A stretch of 64,000 nucleotides of DNA from NCBI RefSeq assembly GCF_033568475.1, contig NW_027331842.1, forward strand, positions 434,001 through 498,000. Direction: 5' to 3'. Of the stretch, positions 50,687-63,232 are shown piece by piece; positions within the stretch are counted from its first letter, which is position 1, and each line of letters opens with the position of its first letter. The notes beneath the pieces are model-generated. The model did not search any database. It had not been told where the DNA came from and saw only the letters and a program-made list of their open reading frames with translations. Origin of the DNA: Henckelia pumila. Taxonomy: Eukaryota > Streptophyta > Magnoliopsida > Lamiales > Gesneriaceae. A program made the position numbers and the translations under genes.

Positions 50687-52964
50687 TTAGCTGCATCCGT
50701 TGGGGCTGAATCCTAGCTTGCCTCCAGCAACATCATACACCACCTCCATTGTCTTTTGCTGAGTGTTCCCGAATATTGCAACATCCTCAGCAGCTTTATT
50801 TCCGGCAAAAGCAAGACATGCGCTTGAAGAACTAACGGCTATCAGTATCCCTGAGGGTGCGAGGTCGACTCTCACATTGCCACCGAAGGTAAAAGCTATG
50901 GTAGGAATAGTCACAGTCGTCAAGTTCCCAAATTCATAGCAAGTGTCCAGTAACGAAACAGCTGGTGCTCTCTGGTACTTTGTCATTCCCTGCCGGAAAG
51001 CAGAACTCATAACGCTGTAGGCCCCCGGTGGTAGACGAGTTATAACCGTGCCCGAGTCGATGACGCTTCCTCCAGCCTTAAAAACCGAGCCGTTTATTGG
51101 CAGCTGATGACCCCCTATACTTATAGCGATTATGTTGACATAGTAGAATGATGCTATCCTAGAGCTAGCGAAAGGCGTGAATTTAGCACTGTTTGCGGCT
51201 CCACTTTTGCCAAATGTTAAGTGCCCTACTGAACTTGAAGTAGATGGAAGGCAGTAGGAGAAGAGTTTGCCATATTTACTTGAAGTTTGGGATACGAGTG
51301 ATAATGGATCCCTTCCTAATCCTATTATTCCAGCAGTATTGCCAAACAGCCCCTGGTTGTTTTGGCCACAGCCGAATAAAAAACTCGGGAACACGTCAGT
51401 TGGGGATATGGTTAGCTTGTCTTTGCTCAAGATTCCCACGGTGAAGGATTGGTCACCGTATATGAGTGAATAGATACATGTTGTGCCAGAGACGCATCCG
51501 GGGCTGTTCCCCGTGGCGGAGAAGAGCTGAGAGCATTGAGCTGAATTGCAAGATACATTGGAGTATGAGCTTGAGGATGATGGGTTGAAAATGGGATCTT
51601 CTTGTTGATGGCATGATCTCGCACACGGTTGGCATTGAGTCCACGTTAGGTCGCTAGCAGTGTCGAATACGAGGGAGAGGGTTTTCGCTGGCGTCCCTAG
51701 GCCCACCGTGGCTATGTAGTTCCCGGATCCAAGTGACCGGCCAGATTTAGCCGGGAGGCTCACTTGTTTCTCAGTAATTTGATGTTTGTTTGGATTGGAA
51801 TTGAGTCGAGCTTGGATCGAGTCGACCCTCGATTGGTCCAGGTCAAGGACTTGGTTTAAAGACGGTGTCGTGGTGGAGGCCGCATTCTTGTCCTGACCTA
51901 GACGAGAACATGGTCCATGCCGGTGAAATACTCTCATCCTTGATCGTGACTTGTCGGAGTCTAATCATAGAGTTCGATAAAGTCGTTAATACATCATAAA
52001 AAATATATTGGAGAGGACAATTTTTTTTAAAAAAATAAAAATATACATGATTTGGTTAATTTTTAAGTTAAATTTATTACTTGTGTTAAATGTAAACATT
52101 TAATAGCCGTTAAAAAAATAAAAATATACATTTAATACATGAGCCTAAAAATTATTGAAATCCTTCATGATTTAATAATGGACATTCCTATTTGAAAAAC
52201 GAAGCACGGAGAGTGGGAGACAAAACGCTAGCGTAGCAATCCACTTGTTTTATGTTGGTGATTGCAATGAAACACGAGTTATTGTCGTGAAACTATAAGT
52301 CCAAATTCGTAACAGCTGTGATCCATCCAATACATATAAAATCCAATCCAACCAATTAAAAACATTAAATTAGCAATATGTTTCTTCGTGGGATAACTGT
52401 TACATATATTAAACAAAAATTAAGTATTTTCTAAAATTTGATAAGAGTATTTTTGCTACTTAAAAAACGTGATACCAACATATCAAAAATAGTTTACATA
52501 AAGTTCTCGTACTTTATAGTATACCATATTATAGTATAGATATATATGTATTCGATATGTTAAACATAAATCACCCTCACACGATTAATTCAATCAGATT
52601 TTGCCATAACTGCACATCAATGATCGGATATATTATTTTATTTAATGTTTTTTATGCTATGATGATGGAATTTTCTTTTAACAGACGTACCTAACTATAA
52701 AAACAAATCCAAGAAACACATGCATCTAATTGAATTAATTAATTAACACAAATATTATATGCAATTACAAGAAATTACAATATATATAAAGAAAATAGAA
52801 AGATAACCTTTGGTGATGGATGGAGGAGTGGTGGTGGTGCAGGTGGAAGCTGGCAAAAGAGAGGCTAATTGAAAGGCGGCGTAACGACTGTGGCCGTGAA
52901 TAATGGAAGCTTTTGCGATGAGAATGAACAAAAGAGAGACCAATAATTTCATGAGAGTGGCCAT
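50687..52964 (-). CDS. nepenthesin-type aspartic protease family protein
   Basis: Two exons (52964-52808 and 51960-50687) join in phase to about 476 residues. The start is MATLMKLL at 52964; an open frame extends further up but lacks an ATG. The signal peptide (LLVSLLFILIAKASIIHG) suggests secretion. A propeptide with RVFHRHGPCSRL follows, then the mature enzyme from SGNYIATVGLG. The first catalytic motif reads FDTASDLTWTQCQPC, with Ala where DTG is usual. The second is VIDSGTVITRLPP. The plant-specific cysteine-rich insert is present (CNSAQCSQLF, then CIYSLIYGDQSFTVG), and the C-terminus IFGNTQQKTMEVVYD is typical of At5g10770-like members. The 847-base intron is large for this family. The 5' part of this gene was copied to 59.6 kb. 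Confidence 0.92.
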
Positions 52965-53322
52965 CTTATATTTGTTACTCACCACTACTCTGAATTATTG
53001 TTGCTGTTTTATCTTCATATTCATATATAAGCTCAATTTCAAGAATCCTAGCTACCTTGTCACCCACTATCGTAGGTTTACTTGTCCTTTTCCACTTTTT
53101 TTTTTTTTATATATATAAAATATAAAAATATGTAAAAATGTATTACTAATATCAATGTTGATCTATTACTAAACATTATTAATTATTAGGCTCATAACTT
53201 TTCAGCCCATTAAAAATTAAAGGTTCTTTGTTAAATTTATACAACTAATACAGATTAGTAAAAAATATATATTTGGTATGTTTTTTTTTATCCCTCACAG
53301 ATGCTAGTTGATTAAGGATAAA
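52884..53322 (-). repeat. source copy of a 439-bp block duplicated at 59644-60081
   Basis: This block covers the first ~27 codons of the protease, its leader and ~350 bases of promoter. An almost identical direct copy lies 6.8 kb away next to the PTC52 5' end. Confidence 0.9.
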
Positions 53323-53942
53323 GAAAATTTCACCACGTGTGAGATTTGGTAAGAGTTACGTTGATGGAATATATGTGTAATGGTGAGAGATAAATAAATT
53401 CTCACCACGTGGTAATCGAGCTTTGAATAATAGGCTCTTTAAATTGTAATTAATGGCCTCGATTCTTTTGCTAATTTGTGGGGAGGTTGGATTGCCATTT
53501 GACTCGGAAGTACCAAGCTAAATGATACTCCCTCCGTCTCATATATATTGTTCTTTTTGGATTATTAAGAAAAATGTATTGGAAAAACAAATTTTATATA
53601 AACTTTCTATTTTATTTTTATTAAATTTTTTAAAATGATTGCACAATTTTTAAGGTGTAGTTAATTGAGGTATATTAGTAAAGAAGTATAAAAAAATATT
53701 ACTAAATATGGTATATGACTATATATTTTGGACAAACAAAAAAGAAAACTTGAACAATATAATTGAAACGAAGAGAATATTATTTAGGCCAGTGGTTTTT
53801 GAAAAGACACACTGCATATCATTGTTTAATTGCAAATCCCTTGCAAATTAATTAATGTACAAATGAGCAAAGCGTTATGCATCAAACAATATCATAAAAA
53901 CCATTTAAGCAAATCTTTGTGATTCAAAATAACTTGAGCACT
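53323..53942. other. spacer between protease promoter and peroxidase 3' end
   Basis: This holds a Stowaway-like MITE (53526-53779) and AT-rich spacer. The last part should be the peroxidase 3' untranslated region. Confidence 0.5.
53526..53779. mobile_element. Stowaway-like MITE (Tc1/mariner)
   Basis: The left end TACTCCCTCCGTCTCATA and the right end AAACGAAGAGAATA form inverted repeats of ~28 bases that end in TATTGTTC / GAACAATA. The CTCCCTCCGT terminus and TA at both edges are the Stowaway signature. Length is ~254 bp, with no coding capacity. The right repeat is more decayed. Confidence 0.75.
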
Positions 53943-55554
<1,612 letters not shown>

Positions 55555-56385
55555 GTTTCTTAATTCGAAAGTACGAATGCACAGATGTTTCTATTTATTC
55601 GTATGAGCATTTATTTCACATGTGGCCGTGGTAGGCTGGCAATGTCTCTGTTATAGATAGTAATCACTCCCCCTATTCGTTGAGAATATGCACATAGCGA
55701 TCAAGTTATTATAGTACGATTTAAGATATTATCGCCATATGATATCGTCTAATACATATTCATATGCAAATTTGCAAACATAATTGAAAGATATTGTGGT
55801 AGTAATGCTGAGTGAGAAACAGTCACAGAGAGGGGAATCCTTTGTTTTAATACTTTCTTGACCAATGCATTAATATCGATCGCTTCCTAGACAGGAGTAA
55901 ACAGAGTTTGAATTATTAAAGGTTGGTGGGAGTTGGGTAGATTAGCCTAAACATAGTTAATACACTGTCAGAATCTCAGAATCCTACGGTAATTCATCAG
56001 GTCCATAATAAGAGAGGTTGGCGGTTGATTATTTCTCTGGTGAACCTCTCATATGATATGGGGTTTGTCCACCACGGTTTACCATACTAACGTGATTTGC
56101 AGGTTACGGTGTTAGTTCGGATTTACCCATCGAAAGGTAGCATGCAGGTAGTCGTGTTAAAAGAAAATTTTCAAATATCAACACCTACTACATTCAGAGC
56201 AGAGTTGTATATTCTCAGGTATCAATCAAGATATAGCACATATATTATGGCAATTGGAAGCTTATATCTTTCAACCTTATTACACAGAGTAAAGAACTTA
56301 CAAATTCAATACGTTCAACCGAGATATGAGATCATTTACTAACTAGCTCTCCAAGAACTTGTTATTTACAACTTGCCATGCAGGA
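55555..56385. other. peroxidase promoter and PTC52 3' region
   Basis: No gene is seen. A 60-codon open frame near 56100-56340 has no homology signal and probably overlaps the PTC52 3' untranslated region. Confidence 0.4.
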
Positions 56386-58591
56386 TTATAACCTTCTGTG
56401 CGTCCTTATGAAGTTTGTCGTGTTAATCGTGATTCCAGTCGAACAAAGATGAATCCCGACCAAGCACAAAGAAGTAGAAAACAATAGTGCGGCCTTCCAT
56501 TGCCTTCCAGATATAAGAATCGCTAATGCAGTTGATATAAGAGCAGCTATAGAGAATATGTTTTTCCATGTTCGAAATCCTTTGACAGTAGCCATGCAAT
56601 CTTTGCAATGAATAACATGCCGGAAATATCTGTTGGCAGGATTTGGTGCATGCATAGTTCCGATCCCTCCTTTTGCCGGTTGAGATGCCGAGAGATTTGC
56701 GACCAAGCCAGCAGGTGCATGCTCAATTACAGCAGGGTATTCAGGTAGAGATATTGTGCTGTGTCCAAAATAATAAGGCATTCCATGCCCGACTTTGTCC
56801 ATCCATTTTCGATATTCGGCCACCCATGTGTCCGATGATCTCAAGTTTATATACAGTTCTTTAGTGGGAACCTTTTCTTTCATAAGAATCTCATTCTGGG
56901 ACGAAAGGAATCCCATATCTTGCTCGAAAACTTTACCGGCATTCTGATGGATATACCACTGTGGGAATAGTCTCAAGAGCATTGGTGGTTTTCTCGTGTT
57001 CCCGAATCTAACTATGAGCATTGATTTTCCCTGTCCAGAGGGACGACAAAGGAACAGTCCTGAAAAGTAGTGTTTCTCACCATTCTTGTCGACGATTTCC
57101 CGGTTGTTCTGTAGAACGCAAGGGGCCTCAAAACGTAAGAAGTTTGGTATGTAATCTGGTGTTGACCGGTCTTTTTCTCTGCTCCACCAGCCCGCAAAGC
57201 CTCGGTCTGTCCTCTCGGTGACCTCAAAAAACAACGAGGTTGCATCTTCCCTTTTTGCCGTAAAATCTGTTCTATCATGTGAAATAGGCACGTGGGCAGG
57301 ATCCATGAGGTTTTCCAAGAGGATGGAATGATCATATGGAAGCTCGTGGATTGTTGAAATGTCTCGAAATCCAGGCCTATCAAAGTTCTCAAACCAGGGT
57401 ATTTTCTTGAAATTTGGCGGTGTTTTGTGAGACATCCAAATCCATACAACACCTTGGGACTCCTTAATTTCGTATGGTTTCAAACAAGCAGATTGTGGAA
57501 TTTTTGCACCTGAGGATAGCTGTGAAACAAATTAGAAAGGACAAACCCATTAAAGATGGACTATGCAAACATATATGTTGACTAAAAAAACTCGTATGGA
57601 ATCCCAACCTGTGGTATTTTCACACATTTGCCATTCCCATCAAATTGCCAGCCATGGTATAAACATTCCAGTCGACCATCAAACAACTGACCTTCCGAGA
57701 GTTTTGCTAGCCTAAACGAAAATAAAAATTTCAAGGATATGAAAGTTCATTCAGCTAAAAATCACCCACACCCACACGAGACTAAAATTTTCTAATATTT
57801 TAATGCTCGATTGATGCGAAGTACAAATTATTTCTTTCATGCTAAATCATCAGCTATGTGAAACAAAACAAGTCAAGCTTGGAATATAATTTCACAAAAA
57901 GGCAACCACAATTTCTGATAAAGCATAGAGAATAACTCATAGATTTCTATCAATTTCAAGATTCAACTACGACCCACGTATTCTTGGATCCAATCATCCA
58001 ATTTTGATTTACTCAAGAAAGAAACCGTGATCCCCACACACCAAACTCCAAAACCTTTTCTTAACTTACACAAAAATATGAATTCAGAACACACATTTAC
58101 TGAAGAATCAAGAAAGTACTAAACTTCACCAAAAAAAGAAAAAAAAGTCTGAAAAAATACCTGTGTGGGCATCGATCTTCATAACACCTAAGCTCTCCAG
58201 TACCGTCTCTGTACAACACAACCTGCTTGTCATATACAGTTAGGCCTAAAGGAGCATCATCTGGCACATTCTTGGATAGATAAAGCGGGTACCATTCTTC
58301 AGTCCAATCATAGCTAACCACATCTCTCTGTTCAATCACTTCTTCTTGATTCGATGCTCCGGAGATGACACTTCGGTCACCACCATCCTGCAAATCGACA
58401 CCAACTTCCTTTGCAACCGCGTTCAACTTCTGCCCACTTCTCTTGATTTTTTCATGTTGATAGGAAGGGTGGTTTTGGGATGGATGGGCAAATAGAATGG
58501 CTTTGCGTTTGGTGAGTTTGTTGTGAACTGGGCGAAGATGTGAGAAAGTTGTGATCTTGGGGAACAAGGGTTGCAGCTGTAACACCGCCAT
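56386..58591 (-). CDS. PTC52: PTC52-like Rieske oxygenase of the chloroplast
   Basis: Three exons (58591-58161, 57711-57609, 57519-56386) join in phase to 555 residues. The first ~60 residues are a plastid transit peptide. The Rieske 2Fe-2S site is CPHR with CLYHGW. The mononuclear iron site follows in [16 protein letters not shown]. Near the C-terminus come the redox motif CKDC, marking the PAO/TIC55/PTC52 group, and two membrane segments ([16 protein letters not shown] and [16 protein letters not shown]). PTC52 is described in barley and Arabidopsis as an inner-envelope oxygenase tied to protochlorophyllide a and to import of PORA. Length (Arabidopsis ~560) and sequence fit PTC52 better than PAO (ACD1) or TIC55. 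All metal ligands are present. Confidence 0.93.
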
Positions 58592-58877
58592 GCTTCTTTC
58601 TTGGAATCAGTGATCGGGGAAGAACAAATTTGCCTTGGATGGGAAGAGAAATAAGAGTAAATTTGCGGAATTCGAACTGGGTAATTACTTGTGGAACTGG
58701 TGCATTAATTCCAGCCACACAATCAATTAAGTGATGCATCAAAGATTGGACTAGTAAACGTCTAGGGACATCCTTTGCCAAAAATGAGCAGCAAAAGTCA
58801 GGAACTTGGGCAATGGAATCTTTAGCATCTGTATTTGTTTTCAGATTTGCACACCGTCGTTTAATCAAGATCCAAGA
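58592..58877 (-). promoter_or_regulatory. PTC52 leader and promoter with a long overlapping open frame
   Basis: Upstream of the PTC52 ATG, an open frame without stops runs on the minus strand from 58868 and overlaps the start of PTC52, ending at 58452 in another frame. Its first ATG is at 58739 (MHHLIDCVAGINAPVPQV), giving a 95-codon upstream ORF if the leader reaches that far. No homology is recognised. Confidence 0.3.
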
Positions 58878-59019
58878 TTAAAGATAATCGAATCAAGGTT
58901 TCTCTTTAGATTAATTATTAATCATTTATTGGATTACTTATTAATTCATGAGGGACAAATAACGGTTTCGGTGGGAAACGGGCCAAACTGGACCAGACGG
59001 ATAGAAAATATGTTATACG
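58878..59019. repeat. source copy of a ~140-bp block duplicated at 60088-60224
   Basis: The text from AAAGATAATCGAATCAAGG to AGAAAATATGTT occurs here and again 1.2 kb downstream in the same orientation, nearly identical. It adjoins the copied protease block at the second place. Confidence 0.9.
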
Positions 59020-59160
59020 ATATGTTGATCATAAGAAATTTCGAATTTGGGAATTCGATTTTATTTTGTTAATTTCATTTCTTTCGTTCCTTTTGTATTC
59101 AAATTGTAGGTTTTTATTTCAGATTAGAAGTGGATTAGTTTGATTTTGTAATTTGTTCCT

Positions 59161-59451
59161 GTTCACTTGAATGCGTAGTAATTTAATGTGTTTTGTGTTT
59201 TCTTGAAAGTTTTCATGAATTTGAATGATTTTGATTTTGCGTACTAATTTGATAAATGTTCATTTGAATGCGTAGTAATTTAATGTGTTCTGTGTTTTCT
59301 TGAAAGTTTTCATGAATCTGAATGATTTTGATTTTGCCCAGTAATTTGATAAATGTTCACTTGAATGCGTAGTAATTTAATGTGTTCTGTGTTTTCTTGA
59401 AAGTTTTCATGAATCTGAATGATTTTGATTTTGCCTAGTAATTTGATAAAT
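59161..59451. repeat. minisatellite, three 97-bp units
   Basis: Three units starting GTTCA-TTGAATGCGTAG at 59161, 59258 and 59355 are about 95% alike. Each contains TGTGTTTTCTTGAAAG and ATGATTTTGATTTTGC. A decayed fourth fragment follows to about 59600. Confidence 0.9.
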
Positions 59452-59643
59452 CTGTTGCAGATTTGAAGTAGACAAATATGATTTTGTAATGTGTTCCTGC
59501 GTAGTAATTTAGTGTGTTCGAGTTTTCTTGAATGGGTATGATTTTGTAAATTAATTGTGTTAATGTTTCTTGAATCTGTTGGATTTTGATTGTTTAGTTC
59601 ATTCAAATTTTCGTGTTCTGTTTTTTCAAGTTGGAAATGTTAT

Positions 59644-60081
59644 ACGACGGTGGCCGTGAATAATGGAAGCTTTTGCGATGAGAATGAACAAAAGAGAGAC
59701 CAATAATTTCATGAGAGTGGCCATCTTATATTTGTTACTCACCACTACTCTGAATTATTGTTGCTGTTTTATCTTCATATTCATATATAAGCTCAATTTC
59801 AAGAATCCTAGCTACCTTGTCACCCACTATCGTAGGTTTACTTGTCCTTTTCCACTTTTTTTTTTTATATATATATAAAATATAAAAATATGTAAAATGT
59901 ATTACTAATATCAATGTTGATCTATTACTAAACATTATTAATTATTAGGCTCATAACTTTTCAGCCCATTAAAAATTAAAGGTTCTTTGTTAAATTTATA
60001 TAACTAATACAGATTAGTAAAAAATATATATTTGATATGTTTTTTTTTATCCCTCACAGATGCTAGTTGATTAAGGATAAA
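59644..60081 (-). pseudogene. duplicated 5' fragment of the aspartic protease gene
   Basis: This is a direct copy of 52884-53322 with only a handful of differences, including two small length changes. It contains the protease start codon, part of its signal peptide coding (minus strand), leader and promoter, but no further exon. It joins the PTC52-side copy at 60082-60088 through a few extra bases. It is recent judging by identity. It could still act as a promoter fragment pointing toward PTC52. Confidence 0.88.
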
Positions 60082-60087
60082 AAGCTA

Positions 60088-60224
60088 TTAAAGATAATCG
60101 AATCAAGGTTTCACTTTAGATTAATTATTAATCATTTATTGGATTACTTATTAATTCATGAGGGACAAATAACGGTTTCGGTGGGAAACGGGCCAAACTG
60201 GACCAGACGGATAGAAAATATGTT
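60088..60224. repeat. second copy of the 58878-59019 block
   Basis: Matches 58878-59019 with about two or three changes. After ATATGTTGTATGAGG the two places diverge. Confidence 0.88.
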
Positions 60225-60934
60225 GTATGAGGCCGGCCCACCTATTCATATGGGCCTTAGTGGGCTAAGAATAGGGACCACGACAGTTACAGGAGAAGTT
60301 AAGATTTCAAGTAGCAGGAAAAAAAATATATATCAAGGATTTAAAATGAGTTTACAATGGATTATAATGAATTTATACGACAAATTTGTTCGTAAAACAA
60401 AGACGGAGATGAAATAGTTGTTATCGAGACCCATTGTATACACTCGCGCTTGTCTGGACCTGGGCCCCGAGCATTAGAACTTTTCCATGAAGTTCTGACC
60501 GATTGTTCAAGTTCATATGTACAATTGGGCTTTACCTAAAAATGAGACTCCACTCACTTCAATTCGACTAAAAAATAAAAACAAAAATCAATGTACACAC
60601 TCTGTCGGAACTCGGAAGCCCAAACAATACTGGAGTTGAAAATATATTTCTCACATCTCATTGCTCCTACTATGGTCCAAAAATGTAAAATACACTTTAA
60701 ATGGAAAAAAACCTAGGAAGAACAGCACTTGCATAGGCCGTGGTAACTCAGTGCACAAGGCCAAGACAATAATTGTTTTGCTCAAATCAAAGAATTTATC
60801 AAACCATATGATTTACAATTTCCAACGTATAATAATAAAAGGCAGATTATGGTTGTTTGGAGACTGCCAAATTAATCATCCACCGGAGAAACTCAATAGT
60901 TCTGTTAGGTGCAACGACCAGAAATGGGATGCTC
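60225..60934. other. intergenic region downstream of the DnaJ-type gene
   Basis: No gene is seen. A GGCCCACCTATTCATATGGGCC inverted pair lies near 60236-60257 (arms GGCCCA and TGGGCC); TGGGCC is the core of Site II promoter elements, but no gene start is visible beside it. Confidence 0.4.
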
Positions 60935-62423
60935 CTACTTTGAAACAGGAGGTTCTCCTAGCCATTTAGCACGGTAACCAGTTCCTTTACAATCAGAACA
61001 GCATGCAGAACCCTTCAAACACAGCAGTATATTTATGTCAGGCGTCACCGATCAAGTCACCACAAGAAATTAGATATTTGGTTCACTATAACGATGTATG
61101 ACGAGCAACAATTCACCCCTCTAGTCTTACATAGTTGCTTATGCAGCACAACAATCCAAAAAAAATCGAAACACGATACTAGTGTCCAATTTAAAGTATT
61201 TGAGTTGAACTACCAATGGCATCAAAAGTACTGCCTGCTATACAGATTCAAATATTTGAACGGCGACATCACTCTCTTGCTTAAGATTTTCGATCCAACA
61301 TAATGGTTACATGCAGAATGAAGGGTAATGTCTACTTCGATCACCATTTACCTTTCCGGAGCATATAACACATGTCGTATTTCTGGAAGGGACTTGACAC
61401 AACATGTTATCACCTATAATGAAGAAACCAGTCCCACTGCACCATTTGCATTCAACATGTCCTTTAGAGTCGCATGATGAACACACAACTGGCCTTGGTT
61501 GCTGCATTCACAATAGAGGTTGATCAAACAAAGAAAAGTAGCCCTCTATGCGGTTGTCTAAAAAAGCAGCAAATAATTGAGGCAAACAAACTGAAATGGA
61601 ATCAAGCTCGTAGGAAGATTTAAGATATCGCAATCAAAGCACCAAACAAGCAACAATCAACTAACGATACCGTTTGGAAAGAGGCGTTCAAACATCTAAC
61701 GTAGGTTGCCCAACACATATGTCGAAAATAAGGATACCATAAAATATCAAAGAGCAAACAGTCTAAAACAAAATCCTTAGAGATAATCAATCCTATCAGA
61801 AATATTTAAACCATGCCCCAAGAAGCTACAGTTGGGGAAACTCCACGCCTAATCGAAGGATGAATAGCCTCAGCTCATTTAACATCATATGCCCAAATTT
61901 TCTTATTTTTCTTTCATACATCGCTTCCTTCAGATTCTACCAAAATCTTTTTTTTCCCCTTCACTAATCACTTGAGGAACACCATGTTAAACATTCCAGG
62001 TGTGGCTCATCGAAATCTCACATAATAAGTTTTAAAAAAAAACAACTAATTTCGTTTTGCCAATCATTTCCTAAGATGGAAATTGAGGAACCCTGCAATT
62101 TCTTTTTTCAAGAATTCAAGCCGGTATACAGAAAAATCACACAACATATATTTATCTTCCAAAAATTCACCAAAAACCCAGCAAGATAATCGAATTAAAC
62201 GTAAATTCGACAGCAGAAAAACAACAAAAACCTGAGAAATCAACCAAGCACGCTCCATACGTTCAGCAAAATTAGGACTCCCGAAAGATTCTAACTTTGA
62301 AGCTCTTACTCGCCCCGCTCCAACGCCGACCTTCCTTGTTGCCATCAATTCAACTTTCCCCCGTGATATGCCAAAATTTACTGGGCTCAAATTAACGGGT
62401 TCGCAGCCAAAACAACACGGCAT
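60935..62423 (-). CDS. small DnaJ-type cysteine-rich zinc-finger protein, probably plastid
   Basis: Three exons (62423-62232, 61501-61352, 61012-60935) join in phase to about 139 residues. The ATG at 62423 (MPCCFGC) is chosen because the longer open frame starts without an ATG. The first ~55 residues look like a transit peptide (ATRKVGVGAGRVRAS). Four CxxCxGxG-type motifs follow: CSSCDSKG, CKWCSGTG, CVICSGKG and CSDCKGTG. This is the DnaJ zinc-finger fold without a J domain, as in BSD2 and the Arabidopsis At3g47650 group. BSD2 helps Rubisco large-subunit assembly; the At3g47650 type is less studied, so only a plastid chaperone-like role is suggested. The protein ends RAKWLGEPPVSK. Confidence 0.88.
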
Positions 62424-62768
62424 ATTTGGCAAGATTTTCAGTTTCCCAACAACCTGAATTATGATTTTTTACAGTTCCACGAGAGAGATCGAGATCACCA
62501 GTAGGCTTGATATGAAAATTTTTCCAGGAAAATTCGCTCTACAAAATGCAATAATCAATATTTTATTTTGGCGCATAGTGTTGGACGAAGTATTCCATCG
62601 GTTCAGCTCCGAACCGGACCCACTTGGTATTGTATCTCTACGCTTTTGTCAATTTTGAGCCATTTGGTGTTCAAATATCTGTCATCCGATATTTTCCATT
62701 TCCTTCCACGAGTGCACACTTGATTTGTTTTTTTGTTTTTTTTTTTTAGCCAAGCCAAACTAGGATAT
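62424..62768. other. promoter side of the DnaJ-type gene
   Basis: This 345-base stretch should contain the leader and promoter. It ends in a T-run next to the copia LTR at 62769. No defined motif is claimed. Confidence 0.4.
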
Positions 62769-63232
62769 TGTTAAAATTATAAAGAATATGAGGTTGATAT
62801 AATGAATAGGAATACTTTATTCATTATTGAAGGCCTTTATTTATAGTGTGTATTTACAGATTTGAATAGTAGATAACATGATAAACCTAATCTCAATTAT
62901 CATCTACAACAAATTATCTATAACACTTCCCCTTAGATGATTATTGAATTAACAAATCGCTACAAAGAAATATGGGGTCTTGAGTGTTGCCTCATTAAAA
63001 CCTTGTCAGAAAAACCCAATGGAAAAAACCTGAACGAAGGAAAAAGAGTACAACATTAGATGCCCCCCCTGATCTCAATCATCTAAGATCCTTTAACTGA
63101 TGCATCCTTATTTTGTGCATCAATTTTTCGAAAGTTGATGTCGGCAGTGCCTTTGTAAATAGGTCAGCTACATTATCACATGAACAAATCTGATGGACAT
63201 CAATATCACCTTTTTCTTGAAGCTCGTGTGTA
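62769..63232 (-). mobile_element. Ty1/copia fragment: 3' LTR plus end of RNase H
   Basis: A short LTR of ~287 bases (62769-63055, TGTTAAAATT to TACAACA in plus reading) is followed by a G-rich polypurine tract on the minus strand and by the RNase H tail (ELQEKGDIDVHQICS, then ADLFTKALPTSTFEKL). This is a different copia family from the 37-46 kb element, since the LTR is much shorter. The rest of the element is not in the window because a Gypsy-type LTR starts here. The state of the missing part cannot be judged. Confidence 0.8.

Noticed and set aside
52965-52985. Longer N-terminus for the aspartic protease
   Set aside because: The extension begins at GTG, not ATG; the ATG at 52964 gives a good signal peptide.
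59663-59878. 71-codon plus-strand frame repeated at 52903 and 59663
   Set aside because: It is antisense to the protease 5' end; it appears twice only because the block was duplicated.
62424-62432. Longer N-terminus for the DnaJ-type protein
   Set aside because: The upstream codon is TTG; the ATG at 62423 is the first usable start.
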